Below are positions 18,143 to 27,207 of a stretch of 64,000 bases of DNA, piece after piece. The stretch spans positions 16,168-80,167 of the forward strand of contig NZ_BAEX01000004.1 of assembly GCF_000246945.1 (NCBI RefSeq), read 5' to 3'. Each line of letters opens with the position of its first letter. Position 1 is the first letter of the stretch. The stretch is from Myroides injenensis M09-0166. GTDB lineage: Bacteria > Bacteroidota > Bacteroidia > Flavobacteriales > Flavobacteriaceae. The position numbers and the translations under genes were made by a program. A model generated the notes under the pieces. That model was not told the origin of the DNA. It ran no database searches and saw only the letters and a program-made list of their open reading frames with translations.

Positions 18143-19420
18143 ATGAAATTTAAAAATACTTTAGCTTTTGCTAGGCAATTAGATGAAAATGATTCAATAG
18201 GGCATTATAAGCAAGCGTTTAATTTTCCTATTGTTAAAGGTAAAAAAGTGATTTATTTTACTGGAAATTCATTAGGGTTACAACCAAAAAGAGCAGTAGA
18301 TTATGTAAATGAAGTAATGAAAGATTGGGCTGAATTAGCAGTTGAAGGTCATTTTTATGCCGAGAAACCTTGGTGGGATTATCATGAAAGATTTTGTGAA
18401 CCACTAAGTGAAGTTGTTGGTGCATTGCCAGAAGAAGTAACGGTAATGAATACACTTACGGTTAATTTACATTTTTTAATGATTTCGTTTTATCGTCCAA
18501 CTGAGCAACGATTTAAAATATTATGCGAAGAAAAAGCCTTCCCTAGTGATCAATATTTAATACAAACTCAAGTCAAATTGCATGGATTGAATCCAGAAGA
18601 CGCAATAGTGCAAATAAAGAAGCGACCTGGAGAACACAATTTTAGAACTGAAGATATTTTGGATGCGATTTCTGAAATAGGCGATGAGTTAGCTTTAGTT
18701 TTGATAGGAGGAGTTAATTATTATACAGGACAAGTTTTTGATATTAAAACAATATCTGCAAAAGCGAAAGAAGTAGGGGCAACTATTGGTTGGGATTTGG
18801 CTCATGCAGCTGGAAATATTAAATTAGAGTTACATAATTGGGATGTTGATTTTGCTGCATGGTGTAGTTATAAGTATATGAATGCTGGACCAGGAAGTGC
18901 TTCTGGTGCTTTTGTACATAAAAAGCACCATGATAATAAAGAAATTATTCGACTTGGTGGATGGTGGGGACATAATAAAGAACGTCGCTTCTTAATGGAA
19001 GAAGATTACGATCCTATTTTATCTGCAAATGGGTGGCAGGTGAGTAATCCTTCTATTTTAAGTTTGGCACCTTATTTGGCCTCTGTTGAAATGTTTAGGG
19101 AAGTAGGAATGGATGCTATTATTGCAAAGAGAAACAAAATTACTTCTTATTTAGAATATGTTTTGGAGGAAATAGCTAAGGAAGAAAATGCTAGCTATGA
19201 AGTGATTACTCCAAGTTCTCAAGAGGAAAGAGGAAGCCAATTATCTGTATTATTACATGGAAAAGGTAGAAGTTTATTTACTTATTTAATACAGGAAGGC
19301 GTAATTATTGATTGGAGAGAGCCAAATGTTGTGCGTTTAGCTCCTGTACCATTATATACCTCTTATGAAGATGTTTATAACTTTGGACAAATTTTACGTA
19401 AAGCAAGTGACATATTATAA
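18143..19420 (+). CDS. kynU: Kynureninase
   Basis: PLP enzyme that cleaves kynurenine or 3-hydroxykynurenine into anthranilate or 3-hydroxyanthranilate plus alanine. 425 residues. Features: substrate-side motif YFTGNSLGLQPK (36-47), GWDLAHAAGN (Asp binds the pyridinium N), and the PLP-binding lysine K244 in CSYKYMNAGPGS. Family length is normal. The next genes are an arginase-family hydrolase and kynurenine 3-monooxygenase, so the three probably act in the kynurenine route of tryptophan breakdown. No tryptophan 2,3-dioxygenase is in the window. Confidence 0.96.
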   Translation: MKFKNTLAFARQLDENDSIGHYKQAFNFPIVKGKKVIYFTGNSLGLQPKRAVDYVNEVMKDWAELAVEGHFYAEKPWWDYHERFCEPLSEVVGALPEEVTVMNTLTVNLHFLMISFYRPTEQRFKILCEEKAFPSDQYLIQTQVKLHGLNPEDAIVQIKKRPGEHNFRTEDILDAISEIGDELALVLIGGVNYYTGQVFDIKTISAKAKEVGATIGWDLAHAAGNIKLELHNWDVDFAAWCSYKYMNAGPGSASGAFVHKKHHDNKEIIRLGGWWGHNKERRFLMEEDYDPILSANGWQVSNPSILSLAPYLASVEMFREVGMDAIIAKRNKITSYLEYVLEEIAKEENASYEVITPSSQEERGSQLSVLLHGKGRSLFTYLIQEGVIIDWREPNVVRLAPVPLYTSYEDVYNFGQILRKASDIL

Positions 19421-19462
19421 TCCTTTTTAGTATTGTAATTCATATATTTTTATGTTAGTCTA

Positions 19463-19492
19463 TTGCTAATGCATGAAACTCGATTAAATTTG
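19463..19492 (+). promoter_or_regulatory. Promoter of the arginase-family gene
   Basis: TTG (19463-19465), 19-nt spacer, TAAATTTG (19485-19492), 19 bp before the ATG at 19512. It indicates that this gene has its own start rather than relying on the kynU transcript. Confidence 0.75.
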
Positions 19493-19511
19493 CAAAAAAA
19501 TAAAATAAGCG

Positions 19512-20597
19512 ATGTCAAATAAACAACATATCATTGACAATTTTGATCCATCTCAGCCAGGTTTGGCAGATGCGACAATTTATGGATTACCATTTTCATC
19601 TGAAGATAGTGAAATAATCATTGTTCCTGTTCCTTGGGAAGTAACAGTAAGTTATGGAGCAGGTGCTTCTGAAGGGCCTGAGGCTATTTTGGAAGCATCT
19701 TATCAAGTTGATTTATTACATCAACAATATCCAGACTTATGGAAGTTAGGTATCTATTTTGACGAAGCTCCAAAACATTGGGAGGAGAATAGTGCTATTT
19801 ACAAAGCTTTAGCTCAGCCAATTATTGAGAAGTTAGAAGAGGGTGAAGATATTGCTAATTTTCCTGAACTTCAATCTGATTTAGACAAAATAAATGAAGT
19901 TTGTGATTTACTTCACAAAGAAGTAGAAGAGAGAGTTTTATATTGGATGAATAAAGGTAAAAAAGTTGTTTTACTTGGAGGAGACCACAGTACACCACTT
20001 GGTTATTATAAAGCATTAGCAAAGAAATATGATTCTTTTGGTATTTTGCATTTTGATGCGCATATGGATTTAAGAGAGGCTTATGAAGGCTTTACTTATT
20101 CACATGCTTCTATTATGTTTAATACTTTAAAAATAAAAGAAGTAAAAAAAATAGTTCAGGTAGGAATAAGAGATTTTTGCGAACAAGAAGTAGCTACAGT
20201 TAAATCATCTGATGGAAGAGTTTATGTTCATACAGATGCAGATCTAAAGGCTGATGAGTTTGAAGGAATGTCTTGGAAAGAAAAATGTAATCGTATTATT
20301 GCTTCTTTACCAGAAAAAGTGGCTATAAGTTTTGATATTGATGCTTTGTTGTCGTGGTATTGTCCTAATACTGGTACACCAGTGCCTGGAGGGCTAACTT
20401 ATGAGCAAGCATCTTATTTAATTTCTCAGTTAGCAAATAGTGAAAAACAAATAATAGGAATGGATTTAGTGGAAGTAGCTCCAGGTGAAGATGATTGGGA
20501 TGGAAATGTAGGTGCTAGATTATTGTTCCATATGTGTGGAGCTTTCGCAAAATCGCAAGGGTTATCTGTTGGTGAAAAAATAGAATTTAGCAAATAG
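19512..20597 (+). CDS. Arginase/agmatinase-family (ureohydrolase) protein
   Basis: 361-residue binuclear-metal hydrolase of the ureohydrolase fold. Metal-ligand motifs are intact: GGDHS (156-160), DAHMD (182-186) and FDID (274-277). The usual DxDxxDP third motif is altered: DIDALLSW instead of a following Asp-Pro. An extra segment (about 85-140) separates the start from the core. Family members hydrolyse agmatine, arginine, formimidoylglutamate and others, so the substrate cannot be named. Its position between kynU and kmo raises the possibility that it is the missing N-formylkynurenine formamidase; this is inference only. Confidence 0.88.
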   Translation: MSNKQHIIDNFDPSQPGLADATIYGLPFSSEDSEIIIVPVPWEVTVSYGAGASEGPEAILEASYQVDLLHQQYPDLWKLGIYFDEAPKHWEENSAIYKALAQPIIEKLEEGEDIANFPELQSDLDKINEVCDLLHKEVEERVLYWMNKGKKVVLLGGDHSTPLGYYKALAKKYDSFGILHFDAHMDLREAYEGFTYSHASIMFNTLKIKEVKKIVQVGIRDFCEQEVATVKSSDGRVYVHTDADLKADEFEGMSWKEKCNRIIASLPEKVAISFDIDALLSWYCPNTGTPVPGGLTYEQASYLISQLANSEKQIIGMDLVEVAPGEDDWDGNVGARLLFHMCGAFAKSQGLSVGEKIEFSK

Positions 20598-20617
20598 TAA
20601 ATATTTGAAATAGATTA

Positions 20618-20656
20618 AAGAGTCCTTATGAATATAATAAGGGCTCTTATTTTTTA
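20618..20656 (+). terminator. Terminator after the arginase-family gene
   Basis: 12-bp stem AAGAGTCCTTAT / ATAAGGGCTCTT (one G-T pair) with a 7-nt loop, followed by ATTTTTT. It overlaps the stop codon of the small minus-strand membrane gene. Confidence 0.8.
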
Positions 20657-20808
20657 AATAGATAATAATTAAATAAATTATATATCGCTATTAAACAAGC
20701 TATAACTGCAAAGAGGTGTATTGTCTTTTTTTCTATGTTTAATATGAAAAAAGAAATATACCAGATTACTAGAAGTAGTATGACGAGTATCCAAAGTAAG
20801 TTTTTCAT
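20647..20808 (-). CDS. 53-residue two-helix membrane protein (lmo0937-like)
   Basis: Too short for ordinary ORF cut-offs. ATG is the complement of 20806-20808 and the stop the complement of 20647-20649. Translation begins MKNLLWILVILLLVIWYISF, then a short polar turn with IEKKTIHLF, a second helix, and ends YYLFKK. The pattern of an N-terminal helix with VIW, a polar turn followed by IHLF and a second helix resembles the small lmo0937/DUF5670 membrane proteins (which typically have GGIIHILL there). Function unknown. It lies antisense between two plus-strand genes. Confidence 0.55.
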   Translation of the reverse strand: MKNLLWILVILLLVIWYISFFILNIEKKTIHLFAVIACLIAIYNLFNYYLFKK

Positions 20809-20920
20809 TTATGGTTGTGTTAGTGGTGTAGTATAAAATTATTGAAAATATATATCTTAAGGTGTATAGTTTTCAAACATAAGTAATGATATGTCTTTTA
20901 TAAACGAACAAAAAATTATT

Positions 20921-22288
20921 ATGAATGAAAATATTGCAATAATTGGAAGTGGACTTGTTGGTGTAGTACTTGCAATAACTTTAAAACGTTTGGGTTTAAA
21001 TGTTACAGTATATGATAAGAGTAAAGATATACGTGAGGTAGATTTTAAGGGAAGATCTATAAACTTAGCATTATCTAATCGTGGCTGGAAAATTTTGAAA
21101 AAAATAGGAATAGAAGAAGATATAAAAAAGATGGCTATTCCTATGTATCAGCGTGCAATTCATCTCAATGAAAATAATATTACTTTTCAACCTTATGGTA
21201 TTAACGGAGAAGCAATATGGGCTATTTCTAGAGGGGATTTAAATAAGAAACTAATTTCTATTGCAGAAGGCTTAGGAGTCAATTTTCAATTTGATACGCC
21301 AATATGGGATGTTGATCTAGATAATGGAATACTTTTTACAGCAGATAAGGAAAGTGATCAATGGAGTAAGATTAAACATGATATGATTTTTGGAGCTGAT
21401 GGTGCTTATTCTCGTATTAGATCTAGAATGCAGCGTCAAAGTCGATATGAGTATCAACAATCTTATTTGAAATTAGGTTACAAAGAGTTTGTTATACGAG
21501 CTGATGATAGTGGTAAACATCGTATAGATGCAAATTCTTTTCATATATGGCCTAGAAAAGATTTTATGTTTATAGCATTAGCAAATGTAGATGGTTCATT
21601 TACATGTACATTATTCATGCCTTTTGAAGGAGATGTTTCATTTGAAAACATTACGTCAGATAAAGACATTATTACATTTTTTGAAAAATACTTTATAGAG
21701 GTTACTCATCTTATCCCTGATTATGTAACTATTTATAAAGAGAACCCGGTTAATTCTTTGGTTACTATGAAGTGTTTTCCATGGGTGTATAAAGATAAAG
21801 TTGCATTAATTGGAGATGCTGCCCATGCTGTAGTTCCTTTTTATGGGCAAGGATTAAATGCTGGTTTAGAAGATGTTTTTGTTTTAAGTGAAATTATTGA
21901 TAAAAATAAAGGTACTGATTGGGGTACTTTGCTTCAAGAATATCAAAAAGAGAGAAAGCCAAATGGTGATGCGATAGCTGAACTTTCTTATAGAAATTTT
22001 AAAGAAATGAGTGAATCTACTGCTGATGAAGAATTCTTAATAAGAAAGAAAATAGAAAGTAGTTTTGCGATAAAATATCCTGATTTGTGGTTGCCTTTAT
22101 ATGATCGCGTTACTTTTAGTAATGATAGCTATCTTTCTGCGCTAAAACTGGGAGATTTTCAAAATGGTATTATGGATGAAGTTATGAAAATAGAAGGAAT
22201 CTATGAAAAGTGGAGCAGTGAAGAGGTTGAAAATAAAATAAAGAATTTAATAAAGGAGGCGCAACAGCCTTATATTAAAGAAAAATAA
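20921..22288 (+). CDS. kmo: Kynurenine 3-monooxygenase
   Basis: FAD- and NADPH-dependent hydroxylase converting kynurenine to 3-hydroxykynurenine. I choose the ATG at 20921 (455 residues) because MNENIAIIGSGLVG places the FAD dinucleotide motif GxGxxG at residues 9-14 as in the family; an in-frame ATG at 20891 would add ten residues. Also seen: the substrate-side RSINLALSNRGW, and GDAAHAVVPFYGQGLNAGLED near residue 298, the second FAD motif. The C-terminal helix (from ~400) may serve membrane or substrate contacts. Works with kynU upstream. Confidence 0.95.
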   Translation: MNENIAIIGSGLVGVVLAITLKRLGLNVTVYDKSKDIREVDFKGRSINLALSNRGWKILKKIGIEEDIKKMAIPMYQRAIHLNENNITFQPYGINGEAIWAISRGDLNKKLISIAEGLGVNFQFDTPIWDVDLDNGILFTADKESDQWSKIKHDMIFGADGAYSRIRSRMQRQSRYEYQQSYLKLGYKEFVIRADDSGKHRIDANSFHIWPRKDFMFIALANVDGSFTCTLFMPFEGDVSFENITSDKDIITFFEKYFIEVTHLIPDYVTIYKENPVNSLVTMKCFPWVYKDKVALIGDAAHAVVPFYGQGLNAGLEDVFVLSEIIDKNKGTDWGTLLQEYQKERKPNGDAIAELSYRNFKEMSESTADEEFLIRKKIESSFAIKYPDLWLPLYDRVTFSNDSYLSALKLGDFQNGIMDEVMKIEGIYEKWSSEEVENKIKNLIKEAQQPYIKEK

Positions 22289-22295
22289 TTATAAG

Positions 22296-22332
22296 AAAAG
22301 CTCAAGATATTCATTGAATATTTTGAGCTTTT
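22296..22332. terminator. Bidirectional terminator between kmo and the HerA-type ATPase
   Basis: 17-position stem (22296-22312 with 22316-22332, one mismatch) around ATT, with AAAA and TTTT ends, between converging genes. Confidence 0.85.
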
Positions 22333-22360
22333 AGTTTTTACGAAAAAAACATTATTTATG

Positions 22361-23887
22361 TTATTTCTTTCGTTTGTTGTTACTTGATAGAATTTTATTT
22401 AGAATACCAAATGCTCCTCTTATAAAGGTAGCACTAGTTACCACTTTAATAATTCCTTTTGTTACATTGCTATCTTCTTTTGGTGGAGTTGAAGTTTTAC
22501 TTTTTGTGCTTTGATTTGTTTCGCTTACATTGTTTAATTGCTCTAATTTTGCAGTAAGAATTTCGTAAGCACTTTCTCGGTCAAAATAATTGTTGTATTT
22601 CTTCGCTAAAGTAGAAGCTTCTATAATTTCATCTATTTCGGGTTTTGATAAAATATCCATTCTACTTGCTGGTGCTCGCATTGCACAGACAACTAAGGGA
22701 GTAGGTATTCCCTTTTCATTTAATGCTGTAACTAAGGCATCACCAGTTCCTAATTGTGTAATGATTTCATTTGTTTTGTAAAATTCAGTACTTGGAAAAT
22801 TTTCAGAGGCTGTTTTTATTGCTTTTCTGTCTTTTTCTGTAAATGCTCTTAAAGCATGTTGAATTTTTAAACCTAATTGCGCTAATACACCGTTTGGAAT
22901 GTCTGTAGGATTTTGAGTAATAAAATAAATTCCAATTCCTTTAGATCTAATTAATTTTACGATAGTTTCTATTTGATTTAGTAGCGCTTTGCTTGCTTCA
23001 TTAAAAATTAGATGGGCTTCGTCTATAAAAATAACTAATTCTGGCTGACCACTATCTCCTTGTTCAGGCATTTGTGAATATACTTGCGCAAGGAGGTTCA
23101 ACATAAAGGTTGAGAAAAGCTTAGGTTTATCTTGTATGTCATCTAGCCTTAGAATATTTACATAACCATAACCTCTGTCGTCTACACGCATTAAATCTGA
23201 AATATCAAAAGAAGGCTCTCCAAAGAATAATTCACCTCCTTGCTGTTCTATTTCTATTAGTTTTCTAATGATAGCACCTGTAGATGCTGCTGATATCCTC
23301 CCGTATTCAGCTTCAATTTCAGCTTTTCCTTCATTGGTAAGGTATTGTAATGTTTTTTTAAAGTCTTTTAAGTCAAGAAGTGGGAGCTTTTTATCATCGC
23401 AATATTTAAAAATTAGAGAAACAATTCCACTTTGAGTATCGTTTAAATCTAGGATACGACTAAATAGTATTGGTCCAAATTCTGTAAGAGTTGCTCTTAG
23501 TCTTACACCATTCTGATGAGAAATAGATAGTAATTCAACTGGGAAATTATCAATATTGAAAGGCAAATTCATTTGTTGGTGACGATCTGATATGAAATCA
23601 TTCAAAGTCCCCTTTTGGGCTATTCCACTAAAGTCCCCTTTTATATCCATCATTAAAACTGGAATTCCTTTTGCGGATAACTGTTCTGAAAGAACTTGAA
23701 TAGTCTTGGTCTTCCCTGTACCTGTAGCTCCAGCAATAAGACCATGTCTATTAATTGTTTTTAATGGGATGTTTATGAAAGAGTTGGCTTGAATTTTGTT
23801 ATCGTATTTAGCTGAGCCAATTGTGATGTAATCACCTTTGCACATATACCCATTTTTGAAGGTATTAGTGAAGTTTTCATAGTTCAT
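22361..23887 (-). CDS. HerA-type helicase/ATPase (DUF853, YjgR-like)
   Basis: 508 residues from the ATG whose complement is at 23885-23887 (MNYENFTNTFKNGYMCKGD); an upstream in-frame ATG at 23944 would add a hydrophobic stretch not typical of the family. P-loop GATGTGKT at 53-60, Walker B LVIFIDEAHLIF, arginine-rich segment GIGIYFITQNPTDIPNGVLAQLG, and the FSTFMLNLLAQVYSQMPEQGD region match the YjgR/DUF853 family of FtsK-HerA ATPases. The C-terminal ~60 residues are low-complexity (TNQSTKSKTSTPPKE) followed by a basic tail. A DNA-translocase role is inferred from the fold; the cellular role is unclear. Confidence 0.9.
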   Translation of the reverse strand: MNYENFTNTFKNGYMCKGDYITIGSAKYDNKIQANSFINIPLKTINRHGLIAGATGTGKTKTIQVLSEQLSAKGIPVLMMDIKGDFSGIAQKGTLNDFISDRHQQMNLPFNIDNFPVELLSISHQNGVRLRATLTEFGPILFSRILDLNDTQSGIVSLIFKYCDDKKLPLLDLKDFKKTLQYLTNEGKAEIEAEYGRISAASTGAIIRKLIEIEQQGGELFFGEPSFDISDLMRVDDRGYGYVNILRLDDIQDKPKLFSTFMLNLLAQVYSQMPEQGDSGQPELVIFIDEAHLIFNEASKALLNQIETIVKLIRSKGIGIYFITQNPTDIPNGVLAQLGLKIQHALRAFTEKDRKAIKTASENFPSTEFYKTNEIITQLGTGDALVTALNEKGIPTPLVVCAMRAPASRMDILSKPEIDEIIEASTLAKKYNNYFDRESAYEILTAKLEQLNNVSETNQSTKSKTSTPPKEDSNVTKGIIKVVTSATFIRGAFGILNKILSSNNKRKK

Positions 23888-24146
23888 GATAGCAAGTTTA
23901 AATTTTAATAAAATTATAAATTCAAACAAATATACTAGAAACAAAAATTATATTTTGTATAAAGTTGAAATGTTAAAATTGCGGGTAATGTAAAAAAGAT
24001 AATAGTTTAATTGATTAAGAGTTGTTATCTTTACCTTAGCTTAACATTTCCTTTTAATACGGGGTTGTTAAATTTATTTAAAGTTAAATGAAGTGGAGAA
24101 AGTTTTAAAAATATTGTTTTTAATTTTTTTATTTCGTCTAAAAACA

Positions 24147-24154
24147 TAAATTTG
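24147..24154 (+). promoter_or_regulatory. -7 box upstream of the ExbB-TonB operon
   Basis: TAAATTTG matches the Bacteroidota -7 element, 75 bp before the first ATG (24230). The -33 TTG partner is not clear; the upstream DNA is a T-rich tract. Confidence 0.5.
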
Positions 24155-24229
24155 CGACTCTCATATGTTCTAAAAGAGAAAAAGTAATAAGTAATAATTG
24201 AAAAAAAAAAGAATTAAATTTTTAAAAAG

Positions 24230-25066
24230 ATGACAAACGTATCAAACGAATCAGTTGAGAAACAAGGATCTAGTTCAGGAGCAAGTAGAGTGATTGCATC
24301 ACTAGCTGTAGTATTTTGTTTAGTTTTTGGATTTCTAATTTGGAAATTCGTAATGGGTAATCCAGCAAACTTCCAAAATGGAGATCCAGAGGGACACCCA
24401 CTACCAGGAAATTTCTTAGGGATGGTTTATAAAGGGGGACCTGTAGTTGCTGCGTTAATAGGTTTATTAACAATGACTGTAGTTTTCTCAATCGAAAGAT
24501 TTTTCGTAATTTCTAAAGCATCAGGAAAAGGAAATATCGGAAAATTCGTTCAAGAGATTCAAGGAAGCATTAATGCTGGAAGAATTGGAGAAGCAATGGA
24601 AGCATGTGACGCTCAACAAGGATCAGTAGCTAACGTAGTGAAAGCTGGATTGATCAAATATGAAGAAATGAAAAAAGAAGGGTATAATAGTGAAGAGGCT
24701 ACTGAAGCAATTCAAAAAGAAATTGAAGAAGCAACTACACTTGAAATGCCAATGTTAGAAAGAAACATGATTGTATTAGCTACATTAGTTTCTATCGGTA
24801 CGTTAGTAGGGTTATTAGGTACAGTAACAGGGATGATTAAAGCGTTCTCAGCTTTAGCAACTTCAGGTACTCCAGACTCTGCAGCATTAGCAACAGGTAT
24901 TTCTGAGGCGTTAGTATGTACTGCTACAGGTATTGGTACTTCTACTTTAGCGATTGTAATGTACAATGCATTTACAACTAAAATTGATAGATTAACTTAC
25001 TCTATTGATGAATCAGGTTTTGCTATCACTCAATCTTACAGAAGATTTAGAGGGTTATCAAAATAA
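24230..25066 (+). CDS. exbB: ExbB/TolQ/MotA-family proton channel protein
   Basis: 278-residue inner-membrane subunit of the TonB energy-transducing motor. Three membrane segments: about residues 22-42, 70-90 and a C-terminal pair region around 180-250 with GTLVGLLGTVTGMIKAFSALA, the typical TolQ/ExbB core. It has the long N-terminal part common in Bacteroidota. First gene of exbB-exbD-exbD-tonB; together they use the proton gradient to drive SusC and other TonB-dependent receptors, three of which are encoded in this window. Confidence 0.93.
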   Translation: MTNVSNESVEKQGSSSGASRVIASLAVVFCLVFGFLIWKFVMGNPANFQNGDPEGHPLPGNFLGMVYKGGPVVAALIGLLTMTVVFSIERFFVISKASGKGNIGKFVQEIQGSINAGRIGEAMEACDAQQGSVANVVKAGLIKYEEMKKEGYNSEEATEAIQKEIEEATTLEMPMLERNMIVLATLVSIGTLVGLLGTVTGMIKAFSALATSGTPDSAALATGISEALVCTATGIGTSTLAIVMYNAFTTKIDRLTYSIDESGFAITQSYRRFRGLSK

Positions 25067-25144
25067 TTATTAGAAGAGTAATTAATATTAATATTAAACT
25101 TTCGTTGTGAAAGGCGTTGGTTTGATTAAAAAAAATATTTATCA

Positions 25145-25762
25145 ATGGCTAAAGGTAAAATGAAGAAGAAAAGTATGAGAGTGGATATGACCGCTATGTG
25201 TGACGTGTCATTCTTACTTTTAACTTTCTTCGTATTAACTTCAACAGCGAAACTTCCCGAGCCATTACCAGTAGATACACCAAATTCAACAGTACAAACT
25301 AAATTACCAGAAAGTAACTTAGCTACTATAACAATAGGTGACGAAAAGGTTTTCTTCGGGGTTTTAGGTAAAGAAGATCGTAAAGCTACTCTTGAAGAAA
25401 TGGGTAAGCTTTATAATATAGAATTTAATGATCAAGAGAAAGAAGCTTTTATGTTTATGGAGGGAATAGGTACTCCAATGAATGAAATAAAAAGCTTTTT
25501 AAATCTTCCAATGGCAGTTCGTAACCAAACAAGTGCTAACCAAAAAGGGATTCCTACGGATTCTCTTAACAATCAATTACAGGATTGGGTAAAAAGTGCT
25601 CGTGTTGTTGCGAAAGAGAAAAACAATTTAGTTTTAAATGTTGCTATTAAAGGAGATGCTGACGAACATTACCCACAAGTAAAAAAGGTTATTGACATTC
25701 TTCAGGAACAAAGAGTAAATAAGTTTTTCTTGGTTACTGGGCTTAGAAATGAAGATTTTTAA
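25145..25762 (+). CDS. exbD: ExbD/TolR-family biopolymer transport protein 1
   Basis: 205 residues: basic N-terminus (KGKMKKKSMRVD), one membrane helix (about 20-37) carrying the conserved protonatable Asp20 (MCDVSFLLLTFF), and a periplasmic domain. Longer than the classical ~140 residues because of an insert in the periplasmic part (about 75-150), as often seen for one of the two paralogues in Bacteroidota. Lies 78 bp after exbB and 20 bp before the second exbD. Confidence 0.92.
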   Translation: MAKGKMKKKSMRVDMTAMCDVSFLLLTFFVLTSTAKLPEPLPVDTPNSTVQTKLPESNLATITIGDEKVFFGVLGKEDRKATLEEMGKLYNIEFNDQEKEAFMFMEGIGTPMNEIKSFLNLPMAVRNQTSANQKGIPTDSLNNQLQDWVKSARVVAKEKNNLVLNVAIKGDADEHYPQVKKVIDILQEQRVNKFFLVTGLRNEDF

Positions 25763-25782
25763 TCATTAAAAAAAAACTGTAA

Positions 25783-26331
25783 ATGGCTGAATTAAATACA
25801 GGTGGTGACGGCGGTAAAGGAAAAAAAGTAAGAAGTAAAAAGCAAAACTCTGGTGTTGACTTAACAGCGATGGTAGACTTAGCTTTCTTGTTGATTACTT
25901 TCTTTATGTTGACAACATCTATGAATAAACCCCAGTCTATGAATTTGGCAATGCCTGATAAAAAAGACAAGGCAGATACAGAAGATACAGATTTAAAAGT
26001 AGATGAGAATCGTACTTTAACTGTACTGCTAGGAGGGGACAATAAAATAAAATGGTTTAGAGGTATGCCTCAAGAATCATTAGAAGGACCTAGTGATGCA
26101 ACATACGGTAAGTCAGGTATTCGTCAAGTTCTTTTAGATCAAGAGAAAAAAGCTTTAGCTTATTCTCAAGATTTAGAGAAAGGTTTAATAGTTATTATTA
26201 AAGCGAGCGAAAACTCTACTTATAGAAACTTAATTGATATCTTAGATGAAATGGCAATTACAGGAATTAAATCTTATGCTATTGTAGATATCAGTGATGT
26301 TGATTTAGAAATATTAGGAGAAAGTAAATAA
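25783..26331 (+). CDS. exbD: ExbD/TolR-family biopolymer transport protein 2
   Basis: 182 residues, second ExbD paralogue. Gly/Lys-rich N-terminus, membrane helix about 30-45 with conserved Asp32 (MVDLAFLLITFF), periplasmic domain with YRNLIDILDEMAITGIKSYAIVD near the end. Two ExbD paralogues in tandem are the norm for Flavobacteriia; they may form a mixed dimer in the ExbB pore (inference). Followed by tonB after 26 bp. Confidence 0.92.
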   Translation: MAELNTGGDGGKGKKVRSKKQNSGVDLTAMVDLAFLLITFFMLTTSMNKPQSMNLAMPDKKDKADTEDTDLKVDENRTLTVLLGGDNKIKWFRGMPQESLEGPSDATYGKSGIRQVLLDQEKKALAYSQDLEKGLIVIIKASENSTYRNLIDILDEMAITGIKSYAIVDISDVDLEILGESK

Positions 26332-26357
26332 CGTCCTAGAAAGAAAATATTAGAAAT

Positions 26358-27206
26358 ATGTCAAAATTAAATATCTTTAAAAAAGATTGGATTGATATTG
26401 TCTTCGAAGGGCGTAATAAAACTTACGGAGCATATCAGTTGAGATCTGAGAATCCAAAAGTAACATCTTGGGCATTATTGGCAGGGATGGTTATGTTTGG
26501 ACTTGGATTAGCATCTCCAATGTTAATCGATATGGCAAGTGGTACTTTTGGTGTGAAAAAAGTGCAATCATATGACGAAGTTCTAGAAGTGAAGGATATT
26601 AATCTTCCTCCGCCGATAGAAGAGCTTCCACCACCACCGCCACCAATCGAGGAGGAGTTGCCACCACCACCACCACCAGAAACTAAATCAGTAAATGATA
26701 CTAAAAAATTTACTGAACCTAAAATCGCTAAGAAAGAAGAAGTAGTCGAAGAGATTGCTAAACAAGATGATTTTAAGGATGATGTGGATCCTGGAGCTAA
26801 AGATGCTAAAGGAGATAAAGATAAAGGTGAGATTAAAACTGGTGAAGCAGTAGGTGATGCTGACAAAGGTGCAGAAAAACCAGATGATGATAATAAAGTT
26901 TTTGTTGCTGTACAAAAGCAAGCTAGTTACCCAGGTGGTATGCCTGCTTTCCAAAAACAATTCATCAGTAGATTTAGAACACCGGATATTGATTCATCTA
27001 CAAAAAGAATACAAGTAATTGTTCAGTTCATTGTTGAGAAAGATGGTTCTTTAACTGATATTAAAGTTTTAAGAGACCCAGGATATGGAGCTGGTAAAGA
27101 AGCAGTACGTGTATTGAATGGTATGGCTAAGTGGACTCCTGCAGTTCAAAACGGTCGTAATGTTCGTTCACAGTTTACATTACCAATTACTATTCAAGTT
27201 CAATAA
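26358..27206 (+). CDS. tonB: TonB energy transducer
   Basis: 282 residues. Cytoplasmic N-terminus with FEGRNKTYGAYQLR, the usual Bacteroidota TonB signature, one membrane helix at about 35-58, a proline-rich periplasmic spacer (about 81-113, with two runs of six or more Pro), an acidic/lysine linker, and the TonB C-terminal domain (about 180-282; ASYPGGMPAFQKQF, then VQFIVEKDGSLTDIKVLRDPG). It contacts TonB boxes of outer-membrane receptors. The polyproline runs would require elongation factor P for efficient translation (established knowledge). Confidence 0.95.
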   Translation: MSKLNIFKKDWIDIVFEGRNKTYGAYQLRSENPKVTSWALLAGMVMFGLGLASPMLIDMASGTFGVKKVQSYDEVLEVKDINLPPPIEELPPPPPPIEEELPPPPPPETKSVNDTKKFTEPKIAKKEEVVEEIAKQDDFKDDVDPGAKDAKGDKDKGEIKTGEAVGDADKGAEKPDDDNKVFVAVQKQASYPGGMPAFQKQFISRFRTPDIDSSTKRIQVIVQFIVEKDGSLTDIKVLRDPGYGAGKEAVRVLNGMAKWTPAVQNGRNVRSQFTLPITIQVQ

Positions 27207-27207
27207 T

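Noticed and set aside
26600-26700. CCA-rich tandem repeat as a regulatory or phase-variable repeat in tonB
   Set aside because: It encodes the normal proline-rich periplasmic spacer of TonB, with mixed codons; no sign of slippage.
26435-26866. 143-codon antisense frame across tonB
   Set aside because: Shadow frame created by the proline-rich coding sequence; serine-rich, no start context or homology features.
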